In this document: positions 8,113-16,923 of the stretch, one piece after another
Layout of the letters: every line of letters starts with the position of its first letter
How positions within the stretch are numbered: the first letter of the stretch is position 1
Assembly (NCBI RefSeq): GCF_026626635.1
Contig: NZ_JAPNKA010000001.1
Coordinates: forward strand, 10,276,501-10,340,500
Source of the DNA: Archangium lansingense
GTDB taxonomy: Bacteria; Myxococcota; Myxococcia; Myxococcales; Myxococcaceae
DNA: 64,000 nt
Direction of reading: 5' to 3'
The notes under the pieces: model-generated
What the model was told of the DNA's origin: nothing
What the model saw: the letters and a program-made list of their open reading frames with translations, nothing else
Database searches by the model: none
Made by a program: the position numbers and the translations under genes

Positions 8113-9090
8113 ATGACGCAGGGCACCGGAACGGCGGTGGGGATGTTCGAGAACCGCCTGCGCAAGAACGTGAAGCACTTCCGCAAGTGGGCCAAGGCCC
8201 GCGGGCTCACCGCCTTCCGCGTGTACGACCGGGACGTGCCCGAGTACACCTATGCGGTGGACCTCTACGGAGACCGGGTGCACCTGGTGGAGTACCCGCG
8301 CCGGCGGGCCCTCAAGAGCCTGGAGGAGCAACGGGCCGAGGTGCTGGCCGCGGTGACGGCGGTGCTGGAGGTGCCCCCAGAGCGCATTCACGTGAAGACG
8401 CACCTGCCCCAGCCCTGGGGCCGCTCGCAGTATGGCCGGGTGGGCGAGGGCACCGAGCGCCTCGTGGTGGAGGAGCAGGGGCTGAAGTTCTGGGTGAACC
8501 TCGGCGACTACCTGGACACCGGCCTCTTCATGGACCACCGGCTGACGCGTGCCCGGGTGCGCGAGGAGGCGAAGGGAAAGAGCTTCCTCAACCTCTTCTG
8601 CTACACGGGCGCATTCACCGTGTACGCCGCCGCGGGCGGGGCCTCGCGCACCTTCAGCGTGGACCTGTCCAACACCTACCTCGACTGGGCCGAGGACAAC
8701 CTCGCGCTCAACAAGCTATCGGACCCGCGTCACACCCTGCTGCGCGCCGATGCCATGGCCTGGGTGCAGGACCAGCGCAAGGAGCCCGAGCAGACCTTCG
8801 ATCTGGTGGTGTGTGATCCGCCCTCCTTCTCCACCTCGAAGAAGATGCAGGGCTCCTTCAACGTGCAGCGAGACCACGTGCGCCTGCTGGAGGGCATCCG
8901 GGAGCTGCTGTCCCCCGGCGGCGTCCTCTACTTCTCCACCAACTTCCTGGGCTTCGAATTGAAGGACTCCGCCACCCGCGACTTCGAAGGGGTGGAGGAG
9001 CTCACGCCCGACTCCATCCCCGAGGACTTCCAGCGCAAGGAGATCCACCGCTGCTGGCGCATGGTGGCGCCTCGCGCCGGACGCCGCTGA
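8113..9090 (+). CDS. rlmK: RlmK-like 23S rRNA methyltransferase (class I SAM-dependent)
   Basis: 325 aa. It corresponds to the C-terminal (RlmK) half of E. coli RlmL, which makes m7G2069 in 23S rRNA: FENRLRKNVKHFRKWAKA, FRVYDRDVPEY, the SAM-binding motif FLNLFCYTGAFTVYAA and the catalytic-loop motif VVCDPPSFS are recognisable. The THUMP/RlmL half is absent, so if the reading is right this is a stand-alone RlmK. The ATG at 8113 is used; an in-frame ATG at 8143, just before FENRL, is an alternative. The gene is convergent with the Cys-rich lipoprotein across only nine bases. Confidence 0.85.
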   Translation: MTQGTGTAVGMFENRLRKNVKHFRKWAKARGLTAFRVYDRDVPEYTYAVDLYGDRVHLVEYPRRRALKSLEEQRAEVLAAVTAVLEVPPERIHVKTHLPQPWGRSQYGRVGEGTERLVVEEQGLKFWVNLGDYLDTGLFMDHRLTRARVREEAKGKSFLNLFCYTGAFTVYAAAGGASRTFSVDLSNTYLDWAEDNLALNKLSDPRHTLLRADAMAWVQDQRKEPEQTFDLVVCDPPSFSTSKKMQGSFNVQRDHVRLLEGIRELLSPGGVLYFSTNFLGFELKDSATRDFEGVEELTPDSIPEDFQRKEIHRCWRMVAPRAGRR

Positions 9091-9103
9091 GCCGCGGGCT
9101 CAG
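9087..9103. terminator. Hairpin containing both stop codons of a convergent gene pair
   Basis: CTGAGCC (9087-9093), loop GCG, GGCTCAG (9097-9103) is a perfect 7-bp stem that includes the TGA of the methyltransferase and the TGA of the opposing lipoprotein gene. It could terminate transcription in both directions, although no T tract follows. Confidence 0.5.
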
Positions 9104-9921
9104 ATGCTGCAGACCCCCTCCACGCACCGCTCGCCCGAGGGGCAGTCGCAGTTGACGGAGCAGGCCTGGCCGCTGCCCGGGGTGGACGAGGGCATGCAGT
9201 AGCCAATCTTGCAGACGGAGCCGCTGGGGCACGAAGTGCTGGAGGTGCAGGTCGGGCGGCACGCGCCATCCACACAATCGGTGCCGCCAGTGCACTGCGC
9301 GGCGCTGGTACACGCGGGGGACGGGCGCGGACGGCACAGCCCACTCGAGCACTGTTCCGTGGAGGCGCACTGCGAGTCGTAGGAGCAGCCGCGGACACAG
9401 GCGCCGTTGATGCAGTAGGTGCCCGAGGCACAGTCGGTGTTGCGCACGCAACTGCCCGGAGTGCCCGCGTCCACCGGAGGAGGCGGCGTGCCTCCATCCG
9501 CCGGAGGAGGCGGCCGGGGGCAGGAGGTTCCGCCATCCGCCGGAGGAGGCGGCGGAGGCCGGGTGCCACCATCTCCCCTCCTCACGCGGCAGTAGTGGCC
9601 ATCGCAGTAGGAGCCGCGAGCGCAGTCCGAGTCACGCGAGCACGCGTGGTTGCACACCCCGTTGACGCAGGTGTCCCCGGAGGAGCAGTCCTTCGAGGTG
9701 CTGCAGGACTGGGAGTCCAGGGGAATGTCCTCACACATCCCGCGCATGCAGTACTGGGTGGAGTGACAGTCGGAGTTGTCGGTGCAGGAATGATGCGTGT
9801 CCTCGCACCAGTCTCCGTGGTCACCGTGGTAGTCGGTGATGATGCATCCGGAGACGAGGCCCGTGACGAGGGCAAGCAGGGCGGGCAGCAGGGAAGAGCT
9901 GCGGGGGAGAACGTTCGACAT
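9100..9921 (-). CDS. Cysteine-rich lipoprotein with repeated EGF/Dickkopf-like knots and a Pro/Gly linker
   Basis: 273 aa. The signal peptide ends in a good lipobox, LVSGC, so it is lipidated and probably outer-membrane attached. The mature part consists of short Cys repeats of the form CxxDxDC...YCxxGxC (for example CTDNSDCHSTQYCMRGMC, CVRNTDCASGTYCINGAC). These occur in two blocks separated by a linker with repeated PPPADGGT units, encoded by a repeated CATCCGCCGGAGGAGG-type sequence at about 9480-9565. The knots resemble EGF/Dickkopf Cys-rich domains common in myxobacterial lipoproteins and should be disulfide bonded. Start: the ATG at 9921 precedes the lipobox signal and has a GGAG upstream; earlier in-frame codons would add a non-signal extension. 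The function is unknown, perhaps surface adhesion or binding. Confidence 0.85.
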   Translation of the reverse strand: MSNVLPRSSSLLPALLALVTGLVSGCIITDYHGDHGDWCEDTHHSCTDNSDCHSTQYCMRGMCEDIPLDSQSCSTSKDCSSGDTCVNGVCNHACSRDSDCARGSYCDGHYCRVRRGDGGTRPPPPPPADGGTSCPRPPPPADGGTPPPPVDAGTPGSCVRNTDCASGTYCINGACVRGCSYDSQCASTEQCSSGLCRPRPSPACTSAAQCTGGTDCVDGACRPTCTSSTSCPSGSVCKIGYCMPSSTPGSGQACSVNCDCPSGERCVEGVCSI

Positions 9922-10150
9922 GGAGCACTCCGTGAGGACGGCCGGCCACCGGACTCGGGGGGTCGAGACGCGTGGCCGCCAGTGCCCGGCAAATTGGGCA
10001 AAGAATTTCCCTGCACCATGCCCAGGAGGGCAGTGCGACTCCTTCTGGACGTACGGGGATTCCGCTCTGTCGTTCAAACGGTATTCTCGGCGTACGAGTG
10101 CCATCCGGTGAGAGGCTGGCGGCCCACCTGCCCCGTGTTAGACCGGGACC

Positions 10151-10885
10151 ATGTTCTCCGCCCTCTCCGTGATCGCCCTGCTGCTCGCCGCGGACGGAAC
10201 CCAGCAACCCAAGAAGGCTCCCCCCGCCGCTCCGGTCGCTCCCGTCGAGGTCACCGCGCTCGCCGTGGACGTGGACTTCGTCTGCCGCACCCCGAGCACC
10301 CTGAGCCTCATCCTCACCCCCAAGGCCCAGGTCCAGCTCGAGGTCCCCAAGGACTGTCCCGATGCCAAGGCCGACTGGCGCCTCTCCGTCGACTGCACCG
10401 ACGACGCTCATTGCTCAGGCGAGATCCGCACTCGGGACGGAGCCATTGCCCTCATCCAGGGCTCCCGGAAGCTGCTCACCGTCAAGCCCGTCTCCCCTCA
10501 GCACGCCCCGACCCTGGACTTCATGGCCATGCGCATCACCGGCCAGCACTCGCTCAAGCTGGAGACGCCTACCGAGCATCAGCCGCCCGTGCAGTTGCTG
10601 CTCCAGATTCCCGCTGTCACCGGCGTCTATACCCTCTCACCCTCCGAGCCGGAGCCGATCTCGCTGGATTTCGAGCACCGCGGCAGGCGCCTCACGCTGT
10701 ACGCCCGCGCCTCACGCACCGATGCCTCCCATGTCCGCCTCCAGCTCTGGAACGCTCGGAAGGAGCTGCTCGTGGATGCAACGCTGGAGATGGACAAGCC
10801 CCGCGAGCTCGAATGCCAGCGGCTGGAATCCATCTGCGAGGGCTCGATGAAGTTCTGGGTCCGCGAGTACCAGCGCGTCCTCTGA
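10151..10885 (+). CDS. Exported hypothetical protein
   Basis: 244 aa. A short signal peptide (MFSALSVIALLLAADG) precedes a Pro/Ala-rich stretch and a beta-rich body with four cysteines in the first half (FVCRT, KDCPD, VDCTDDAHC). It has the look of a DUF2381-like or other beta-sandwich envelope protein, but no family is recognised. It is transcribed alone, divergent from the Cys-rich lipoprotein and convergent with fxsA across a REP-like palindrome. Confidence 0.7.
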   Translation: MFSALSVIALLLAADGTQQPKKAPPAAPVAPVEVTALAVDVDFVCRTPSTLSLILTPKAQVQLEVPKDCPDAKADWRLSVDCTDDAHCSGEIRTRDGAIALIQGSRKLLTVKPVSPQHAPTLDFMAMRITGQHSLKLETPTEHQPPVQLLLQIPAVTGVYTLSPSEPEPISLDFEHRGRRLTLYARASRTDASHVRLQLWNARKELLVDATLEMDKPRELECQRLESICEGSMKFWVREYQRVL

Positions 10886-10913
10886 CGCACAGGCAGCAGG
10901 ACGGGGACGGGCA

Positions 10914-10958
10914 CCCTCACCCCGTCCCTCTCCCGGGGGGAGAGGGGAAATGTGAGGG
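10914..10958. repeat. REP-like palindrome, copy 2
   Basis: CCCTCTCCC (10926-10934), loop GGG, GGGAGAGGG (10938-10946). Here the outer arms also pair: CCCTCAC (10914-10920) with GTGAGGG (10952-10958). It lies between the convergent genes at 10885 and 10964. Confidence 0.75.
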
Positions 10959-10963
10959 GAACT

Positions 10964-11485
10964 TTAGTCCTCGGAGAACTCTGCGTCCGTCTCGTTCCCT
11001 GGCCTCCGCTCCATGCGGGGCCGTGAGGAGTGGGGCGAGAAGGGCTCGTTTCCTGGTGTCGGCCCGAATGGGCCCCCACCGAATGGACCTGACTGGAAGC
11101 TGGTGACTCGCAGCGTGCCCGCCGCCATACGGCGCTCGAGTCTCCGGCGCACCACCGCAGCCACGAGCTTCCGCGTCGGCGGGAACAGCAGGAAGAGCCC
11201 CACGACGTCGGTGAGCACGCCCGGTGACACCAGCAGCACCCCGCCCACCAGGACGAGCACCCCACCCACCAGGCCCTCCTCCGGCATCCGCCCCTGTGCG
11301 AGCGACTCCTGCCAGCGGCGGAGCACGCGCAGGCCCTCTTTCTTGGCCAGCCAGGCACCTACCAGGCCCGTGAGCAGCACCCCGCCCACCGTGGGCCAGA
11401 AGCCCACCTCGCGGCCGATGGCCAAGAGCAGGTACAGCTCGATGAACGGGACAACCGTGAACGCGAGAAGGAGGTACTTGAACAC
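10964..11485 (-). CDS. fxsA: FxsA-family membrane protein
   Basis: 173 aa. The start FKYLLLAFTVVPFIELYLLLAIG and the following GGVLLTGLVGAWLAKKEGLRVL are diagnostic of FxsA (suppressor of F exclusion of phage T7). A second hydrophobic pair, VLVLVGGVLLVSPGVLTDVVGLFLL, ends in PPTRKL, giving about four membrane segments. The C-terminal 40 residues are Gly/Pro/Ser-rich, longer than in E. coli. The start codon is GTG. The protein sits in the inner membrane; its cellular role is not well defined. Confidence 0.9.
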   Translation of the reverse strand: MFKYLLLAFTVVPFIELYLLLAIGREVGFWPTVGGVLLTGLVGAWLAKKEGLRVLRRWQESLAQGRMPEEGLVGGVLVLVGGVLLVSPGVLTDVVGLFLLFPPTRKLVAAVVRRRLERRMAAGTLRVTSFQSGPFGGGPFGPTPGNEPFSPHSSRPRMERRPGNETDAEFSED

Positions 11486-11556
11486 CTGCCCAACCTAACG
11501 CCCGGAGGCCTCCAGCGCCTGCAGGAACGTATGGATGCGCGCGGCGTTGGCTTTTT

Positions 11557-12069
11557 TCAGCCGCCGAGCTGGCTGTTGATCCAATTCACCAGCAGGTACA
11601 GCAGCGTGAAGAGCCCGATGGCCCCCAACAGGAACTTCGTCGTCGGCTGGAAGCCCTCGCTCTCGGTGGTGCTGATAGGCATGGCCGAGGCCAGCCCGAG
11701 CATCTCCCCCGCGTAGCGCGCGGTGCGCTCGTACTGGTCCGCCACCGCGCCTTCGTCGTGGACCTTCAACTCGCGCCCCAGCTGCGGGTCGAAGAATCGG
11801 ACCTCGGCCTCCCGGGCCAGCTCCGCCACCTTGGAGACCACCTCGCGAATGAGCTCGGTCCGGTCCGCCAGGGGCACGCGCACCTCGGTGGCCACCCACT
11901 GGCCCCCCTCGCGCAGCGGATGGAACTCCACCGAGCCATGCGCCAGCAGCCAGGTACGCCCACCGCTCGGCAGGACTTTCGCCCCCCGGGCTTCCAGAAG
12001 GGCCTCCACCCGGTCGCTGTCGAAAGGCGTCCCCGGGACCATGGATTGAAGGAGCAGGTCGTATCTCAC
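11557..12069 (-). CDS. Hypothetical tail-anchored membrane protein
   Basis: About 170 aa from a GTG at 12069 (RYDLLLQSMVPGTPFDSD...). An upstream ATG at 12105 is in frame but would overlap the divergent rlmI start by eight bases. The body is a soluble alpha/beta domain (WLLAHGSVEFHPLREGGQWVA, ADRTELIREVVSKVAELARE). The C-terminus carries one hydrophobic segment, FLLGAIGLFTLLYLLVNWI, followed by NSQLGG. No family is recognised; it is presumably cytoplasmic and anchored by its tail. Confidence 0.7.
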   Translation of the reverse strand: MRYDLLLQSMVPGTPFDSDRVEALLEARGAKVLPSGGRTWLLAHGSVEFHPLREGGQWVATEVRVPLADRTELIREVVSKVAELAREAEVRFFDPQLGRELKVHDEGAVADQYERTARYAGEMLGLASAMPISTTESEGFQPTTKFLLGAIGLFTLLYLLVNWINSQLGG

Positions 12070-12097
12070 GCGGTTTGGAGTATACGCCGCACCAGCC

Positions 12098-13390
12098 ATG
12101 CCCAAGCCAACTCCAGGACCCCGTCACGATCGCCGCCCCGGTGGCCCCCCCGGCCGCAACAAGCGCCCCCAGCAGCGCCCGGAGAAGCCCGCCCCGGACC
12201 GGACCACTCCGGACATCGGCCAGGATGGGCTGCCCCAGGTCTCCCTCATCCGCCGGGGTGTCGAGCGCTGGCAGGCCGGCCCCCCGTGGATCTACCGCGC
12301 CGACCTCAACGGCGACCCTGCCCTCCAGGGCGGCGAGGTGGTGCGCGTGGTCGACACCCGCGGCTGGTTCCTGGGCAAGGCCTTCTATTCGAAGCACTCG
12401 AAGATTTCGCTGCGCTGGCTCTCCTACGAGGACGTGCCAGTGGACACCGACTTCTTCCGCCAGCGCCTGGCCCAGGCCGACGCGATGCGTCGACGCGCCC
12501 TGCCCGGGGAGAACACCTACCGCGTGGTGCACGGCGAGGCGGACCTGCTGCCCGGCCTCGTGGTGGACCGCTATGGCGACTCCTTGAGCGTGCAGTTCCT
12601 CATCCCGGGCACCGAGCAGCGCAAGCAGCTCATCACCGACCTGCTGGTGGAGTTGTACAAGCCACGCGCCATCGTCAACCGCTCGGACGTGGGCGTGCGG
12701 GCGCTGGAGGGCCTGCCCCAGGAGAAGGGCGTGCTGTACGGCACCCTGCCCGGCCCGGTGGCCTATGACGAGGGCCTCGTGCGCGTGCGCGCGGACTTGC
12801 TCGAGGGCCAGAAGACGGGCTCGTTCCTGGACCAGCGGGAGAACCACGTCATGGCGTCGCAGTACGCCTTCGGCGAGGCGCTCGACTGCTTCTCGTACGT
12901 GGGCGGCTTCGCGCTGCAGCTCGCCACGCGGGCCCAGAAGGTCACCGCGGTGGAGATCTCCGAGCAGGCGGCGGCTCAGCTTCGCGAGAACGCGGCGGCC
13001 AACAAGCTGCCCAACGTGGAGGTGGTGGTGGCCAACGCCTTCGACTTCCTGCGCGACGCGGTGGACGAGGGCCGGCGCTTCGACACCATCGTCCTGGACC
13101 CGCCCTCGTTCGCGAAGAACAAGGACGCCATCGAAGGAGCGCTGCGCGGGTACAAGGAGATCAACCTGCGCGCCATGCAGCTCCTGCGGCCGGGCGGCTA
13201 CCTCATCTCCGCGAGCTGCACGTACCACATCGACGAGCAGTCCTTCGAGGACATGCTGGCCTCGGCGGCGGCGGACGCGAAGCGGCGGGTGCAGATCATC
13301 GAGAAGCGGGGCGCGGGCAAGGACCACCCGGTGCTGCTCAACCTGCGCGAGACGCGCTACCTGAAGTGTTTCGTGCTCCGCGTGTTGTGA
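12098..13390 (+). CDS. rlmI: 23S rRNA (cytosine-C5)-methyltransferase RlmI
   Basis: 430 aa. After a basic, Pro-rich N-terminal extension of about 45 residues comes a PUA-like domain (RGVERWQAGPPWIYRADL). Then follow the RlmI hallmarks: DLLPGLVVDRYGD, KTGSFLDQRENH, the SAM site DCFSYVGGFALQLA, the motif VLDPPSFAKNK and SASCTYHID with the likely catalytic Cys. E. coli RlmI makes m5C1962 in 23S rRNA. The N-terminal extension is longer than in E. coli. It lies 4 kb from the RlmK-like gene, so two large-subunit rRNA modification enzymes are close together. It starts a same-strand run with the YkgJ-like gene 40 bp downstream. Confidence 0.93.
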   Translation: MPKPTPGPRHDRRPGGPPGRNKRPQQRPEKPAPDRTTPDIGQDGLPQVSLIRRGVERWQAGPPWIYRADLNGDPALQGGEVVRVVDTRGWFLGKAFYSKHSKISLRWLSYEDVPVDTDFFRQRLAQADAMRRRALPGENTYRVVHGEADLLPGLVVDRYGDSLSVQFLIPGTEQRKQLITDLLVELYKPRAIVNRSDVGVRALEGLPQEKGVLYGTLPGPVAYDEGLVRVRADLLEGQKTGSFLDQRENHVMASQYAFGEALDCFSYVGGFALQLATRAQKVTAVEISEQAAAQLRENAAANKLPNVEVVVANAFDFLRDAVDEGRRFDTIVLDPPSFAKNKDAIEGALRGYKEINLRAMQLLRPGGYLISASCTYHIDEQSFEDMLASAAADAKRRVQIIEKRGAGKDHPVLLNLRETRYLKCFVLRVL

Positions 13391-13430
13391 GCCGGCCCGG
13401 CCCGGTGGGATGATCCCAGCCGCGGAAGCC

Positions 13431-13922
13431 ATGCGAAACCCCGACTGGGACGACGACAACGACGAGGCCCCCTCGGCCCCGGGCGCGCGCGAGGAGGCGC
13501 GGGCCCTTCAGGAGCTGCGCGCCATCTACCGGCAGGCGGATGCGGCGTATGCGCCCTTCTCGTGCCCCGCGAGTGGCGAGTGCTGCCAGCTCTCGAAGAC
13601 GCAGCGGCAGCCCTGGCTCTGGTACCCCGAGTGGCTGCTGCTGGCGCGCCACCATCCGCTGCCGCCCCCGAGGGAGGACGGCGGTTGTCCCTACCTGGAC
13701 GCCGCGGGGAAGCGGTGCACCGTGTACGCCGAGCGCCCCTTCGGCTGTCGCACCTTCTTCTGCGAGCGCATCCGGGGCCCGGCACGTCAGCCAGCAGACA
13801 CGGTGAGCGCCTTGCTGCTGCGCCTGGAGCGAGTCTCGCAGCGCCTGCTGCCATCATTGACCGGACCTCGTCCCATCCTCGAGTGGCACGCGGAGGCCTC
13901 TCTCCGCGAGGAGGAACCATGA
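13431..13922 (+). CDS. YkgJ-family cysteine-cluster protein
   Basis: 163 aa from ATG 13431; an ATG at 13410 would add seven residues. The Cys pattern CPASGECCQLS, GGCPYLDAAGKRCTVYAERPFGCRTFFCE matches the YkgJ-type metal-chelating cluster (Zn or Fe-S). Such proteins are small and cytoplasmic, and their biochemical role is not established. Its stop codon overlaps the ATG of the next lipoprotein (ATGA), so the two are translationally coupled. Confidence 0.85.
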   Translation: MRNPDWDDDNDEAPSAPGAREEARALQELRAIYRQADAAYAPFSCPASGECCQLSKTQRQPWLWYPEWLLLARHHPLPPPREDGGCPYLDAAGKRCTVYAERPFGCRTFFCERIRGPARQPADTVSALLLRLERVSQRLLPSLTGPRPILEWHAEASLREEEP

Positions 13923-14434
13923 ACCCGAAGCCGTGGCGCAGCGCCGTCGTGCCCGTAGCCGCCCTCTTCCTATCCGGCTGTATCGCCGGTGCCGCCGGTG
14001 CCGCGGGCGGGGGCGTCCTCAATGCCGCGGTGAATACGGGCATCGCGCTCGGTGCGTCCGCGATCTCCCGCTCCCAGGGGGGCTGCTACGCCGCGTGCCC
14101 CGCGGGGACCGAGTGCAACGAGGCCACGGGCTACTGCGATCCCCTCCCCTGCCGCGGCGAGTGCTCTCCCTTCGAGGAGTGCATCGAGGACAAGCTGGTC
14201 TACCAGTGCGTCGCCCGGACCCCGTACAACGGGGACATCATCGTCAACCCCCCCAAGCCGCCGGCCTCCGCGTCCACTTCCTCCGCGTCCTCGTCCTCCG
14301 CGCCGAAAACCGACGCGCCACGCACCGAAGCGCCGCGCACCGACGTGCCCCGGGCCACCAAGCTGCGAGCCGACGCGCCGCTGCTCACCCCACCACCTCC
14401 GTCGGAACAGACCGCGGCGGAACCCACGCAGTGA
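13919..14434 (+). CDS. Small Cys-containing lipoprotein
   Basis: 171 aa. The signal peptide MNPKPWRSAVVPVAALFLSGC ends in a clear lipobox. The mature N-terminus is glycine-rich (AGAAGAAGGGVLNAA), followed by a Cys-knot segment (CYAACPAGTECNEATGYC, CRGECSPFEEC). The tail is rich in Ser/Pro and acidic/basic repeats (KTDAPRTEAPRTDVPRATK). It overlaps the upstream gene by four bases (ATGA) and the downstream glycerate kinase by four bases (GTGA), so the three form a tight operon. The function is unknown. Confidence 0.82.
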   Translation: MNPKPWRSAVVPVAALFLSGCIAGAAGAAGGGVLNAAVNTGIALGASAISRSQGGCYAACPAGTECNEATGYCDPLPCRGECSPFEECIEDKLVYQCVARTPYNGDIIVNPPKPPASASTSSASSSSAPKTDAPRTEAPRTDVPRATKLRADAPLLTPPPPSEQTAAEPTQ

Positions 14435-15525
14435 GCCGCTGGCTCGTCGCACCGCAGGAATTCAAGGGGACACTCACGGCTGCCGAGGCCGCCGCTGCCC
14501 TCGCCGAAGGGTTGCGCCAGGGGGCACCCGGCGTGGAGCTGGACGTGGCACCTCTCGCGGACGGCGGGCCCGGCACGGTGGACGCGCTGCTCGCGGGCCT
14601 GGGCGGCGAACGGGTGACGTGCACCGTCCAGGGGCCGCTCGGCGCTCCCGTGCGAGCCACCTACGGGCTGCTGGACTCGGGGCGCACCGCCATCATCGAG
14701 ATGGCCGCGGCCTCCGGGCTGACCCTGCTCGCGCCAGGAGAAAGAGACCCCCGGCACGCCTCCACCTCCGGCACTGGCGAGTTGATGCGCGACGCGCTGG
14801 AGAGAGGTTGCGCACGGCTCATCCTCGGGCTCGGGGGCAGCGCCACCAACGATGGGGGAACGGGGGCGCTCTCCGCGCTCGGGTTCCGGTTCCTCGACGC
14901 GAACGGTGAGCCCCTTCCGCCCGGGGGCGCCGCGTTGAAGCGGCTCGCACGAGTGGACACGAGCGGACGGCACCCGCGGCTCTCGGAGGTGGAGCTGCTG
15001 GTGGCAACGGACGTCACCGCGCCGTTGCTGGGGCCGGACGGAGCCTCGCGTCTCTTCGGCCCCCAGAAGGGAGCAGACGAGGCCGCCGTCGCCGGGCTGG
15101 AGTCGGCGCTGGCCCGGCTCGCCGAAGTCGTGGCGCCCGCTCTCGCGCAGACGCCTGGCGCGGGCGCGGCCGGAGGCTTCGGCTACGGGCTCCTCGCCTT
15201 GGCCAGTGGGAAGATCACCTCCGGCTACGAGCTGGTGGCCCGGACGCTCCGATTGTCCGAACGGCTCGCCGCTGCGCAGGCCGTGCTCACCGGAGAGGGA
15301 CGCTTCGACCGGCAGACGGCACTCGGCAAGGGGCCCGGCGCATTGGCCAGGGAGGCGCGGGCACTCGGCAGGCACACGGTGATGTTCGCGGGAGCCGTCG
15401 CGCCCGGCACGGACGGCGCACCATTCGACGAGGTGGTCGAGGTGTCCGCGCTCGCTCCGCCCGGTGTCTCCCATGCCGAGGCCCTGCGTCACGCCGGTAG
15501 GTGGTGGGCTTCCAGACAGCGGTAG
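14431..15525 (+). CDS. Glycerate kinase (GlxK/GarK family)
   Basis: 364 aa from a GTG at 14431 that overlaps the previous stop. The family signatures are present: VAPQEFKGTLTAAEAAAAL at the N-terminus, PLADGGPGTVDALL, the GLGGSATNDGGTGALSALG loop, GRFDRQTALGKGP and a C-terminal VMFAGAV. It phosphorylates D-glycerate, using ATP, to 2- or 3-phosphoglycerate, feeding glyoxylate/tartronate-derived carbon into glycolysis. It is full length with no missing motif. No other glyoxylate-pathway gene lies nearby, so its operon partners are not metabolic. The precise phosphorylation position (2 or 3) cannot be told from the sequence; the GlxK/GarK fold is usually 2-kinase. Confidence 0.92.
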   Translation: MSRWLVAPQEFKGTLTAAEAAAALAEGLRQGAPGVELDVAPLADGGPGTVDALLAGLGGERVTCTVQGPLGAPVRATYGLLDSGRTAIIEMAAASGLTLLAPGERDPRHASTSGTGELMRDALERGCARLILGLGGSATNDGGTGALSALGFRFLDANGEPLPPGGAALKRLARVDTSGRHPRLSEVELLVATDVTAPLLGPDGASRLFGPQKGADEAAVAGLESALARLAEVVAPALAQTPGAGAAGGFGYGLLALASGKITSGYELVARTLRLSERLAAAQAVLTGEGRFDRQTALGKGPGALAREARALGRHTVMFAGAVAPGTDGAPFDEVVEVSALAPPGVSHAEALRHAGRWWASRQR

Positions 15526-15537
15526 ACTCGTACTTCC

Positions 15538-16860
15538 ATGGGAACGAGCACGAAGAGCACGCTCCGGACGATCCTCACCCTCTTGGCAGGCTGCGTCCTG
15601 CTGGTGCTGGTGATGATGCTCGGCACGTACTGGCGGTTGAAGTATCGCTCCCGTCAGGCCGGTGACGTGCTGGCTGCGGAGGCCTGGGCCCTCACCACCG
15701 CCTCCGAGCGGGTGGCACGTCCCTCCCACACAGACCCGCCCCTGCCCGGCACGCTCCATGAAGCACTCGAGCCGCTGATGCCAGAGCTCCGCAGCCTCCG
15801 CGCGGACGAGGGGATGCTGAGCAGCGACAACACGCTGCTCCAACAGTATGAAGACGTCCAGCATGGGAGGCGCCCCCTCTCGGAACTGCCCGGTCCCTAC
15901 CGTGAGCTGTTCGAGCAGGACCGGCTGTTGATGCAGCGCGCGCTGCGGGCCTCCCGGACCGAAATGGGAGGACTGCCCAAGGGGCTCCGAGACCTCGACG
16001 AGCCCGACCACCGCGTCTCGATCGAGCTGTTTTCGAGCGTCTTCGGTCTCGCCGCGCTCGATGTGTGGAGTCACCTCGAGAACGGTCAGGCCGGCGCCGC
16101 GCTGGAGACCTGCCTCGACGGGCTCGCGCTCTCGCGAGACGTGGCCTACGGGAGCGGGACCTCCGGCGCGCGAATCTCCGCCTCGGGTTACGAGTCCCTG
16201 TTCCACCCGTGTGCCAATGCACTCGGCCGTGCCACCCCCGAGGGCCGGAAGCAGGCCACGCTGGCACTCCGGCGGATCCGCGAGGGACTACGCCCCCTCT
16301 CCTGGGCCCTGCGTGAGGAGAGCGTCTCGTTCTCCCTCAACCTGGCCGGTGAGGTGCTCGCCCCGGAGCAGCTCGAGGCGCTCCCGGAGGGAGCCAGGTA
16401 CCAGGCCCTCCATCCGCCCAGCAGCTGCATGGAGCCCGACCTCAAGTTCCTCATCTACGTCCTGCATGACTGGCCCAAGCGAATGGAGTACCTCCAGCAG
16501 GCCGCACCGCTCATGGATCTCCCTTCGGAGCAACGCCACGCCCGGCTGGTGGCATTGGAGCGGCTCTCCGAAAGCATGTGGGCCCTGGGCGCTGGTGCCT
16601 CATGGGCGTCGAGCTACGAGGAGTCCGCCGCGCACGTGGACGGGCAGCGGGCCCGGGTGGATCTGCTGCTCGCACTCGCCCTGGTGAAGGCCCATCGCGC
16701 GGAGCACGGCACGTGGCCCACCACCCTGCCCCCGCTCCATCCCGAGCGCGAGGTGCTGCTCCCCACGGTGCTGAAGCTCCAGCCCGCCGAGGGAGACACG
16801 CTGCGCCTCGTCCCGGAAGCCACGGCCCTCCAGGAGCTCGCGCTGACGGCAACCCCCTGA
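15538..16860 (+). CDS. Membrane-anchored hypothetical protein, paralogue A
   Basis: 440 aa. A single N-terminal membrane segment (ILTLLAGCVLLVLVMMLGTYW) is followed by a large helical domain facing the periplasm. Landmarks shared with the next gene are LEPLMPELR, ETCLDGLALSRD, ALRRIREGLRPLSWALR and LLLALALVKAHRAEHGTWPTTLP. The last resembles the helix-plus-HGxWP ending seen in many pseudopilin-like and planctomycete/myxobacterial proteins. No family is recognised. It starts 12 bp after glycerate kinase, on the same strand, and belongs to that operon by spacing. Confidence 0.75.
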   Translation: MGTSTKSTLRTILTLLAGCVLLVLVMMLGTYWRLKYRSRQAGDVLAAEAWALTTASERVARPSHTDPPLPGTLHEALEPLMPELRSLRADEGMLSSDNTLLQQYEDVQHGRRPLSELPGPYRELFEQDRLLMQRALRASRTEMGGLPKGLRDLDEPDHRVSIELFSSVFGLAALDVWSHLENGQAGAALETCLDGLALSRDVAYGSGTSGARISASGYESLFHPCANALGRATPEGRKQATLALRRIREGLRPLSWALREESVSFSLNLAGEVLAPEQLEALPEGARYQALHPPSSCMEPDLKFLIYVLHDWPKRMEYLQQAAPLMDLPSEQRHARLVALERLSESMWALGAGASWASSYEESAAHVDGQRARVDLLLALALVKAHRAEHGTWPTTLPPLHPEREVLLPTVLKLQPAEGDTLRLVPEATALQELALTATP

Positions 16861-16923
16861 GACCCGGTGAAGAGCAGTCCGTGGCCTTGCTGCCTGACTC
16901 GCCACCTCCTCACAATACCGGGC

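Noticed and set aside
14200..16206. Long minus-strand open frame opposite glycerate kinase and paralogue A
   Set aside because: Glycerate kinase motifs on the plus strand are complete; the minus frame is a GC-codon shadow.
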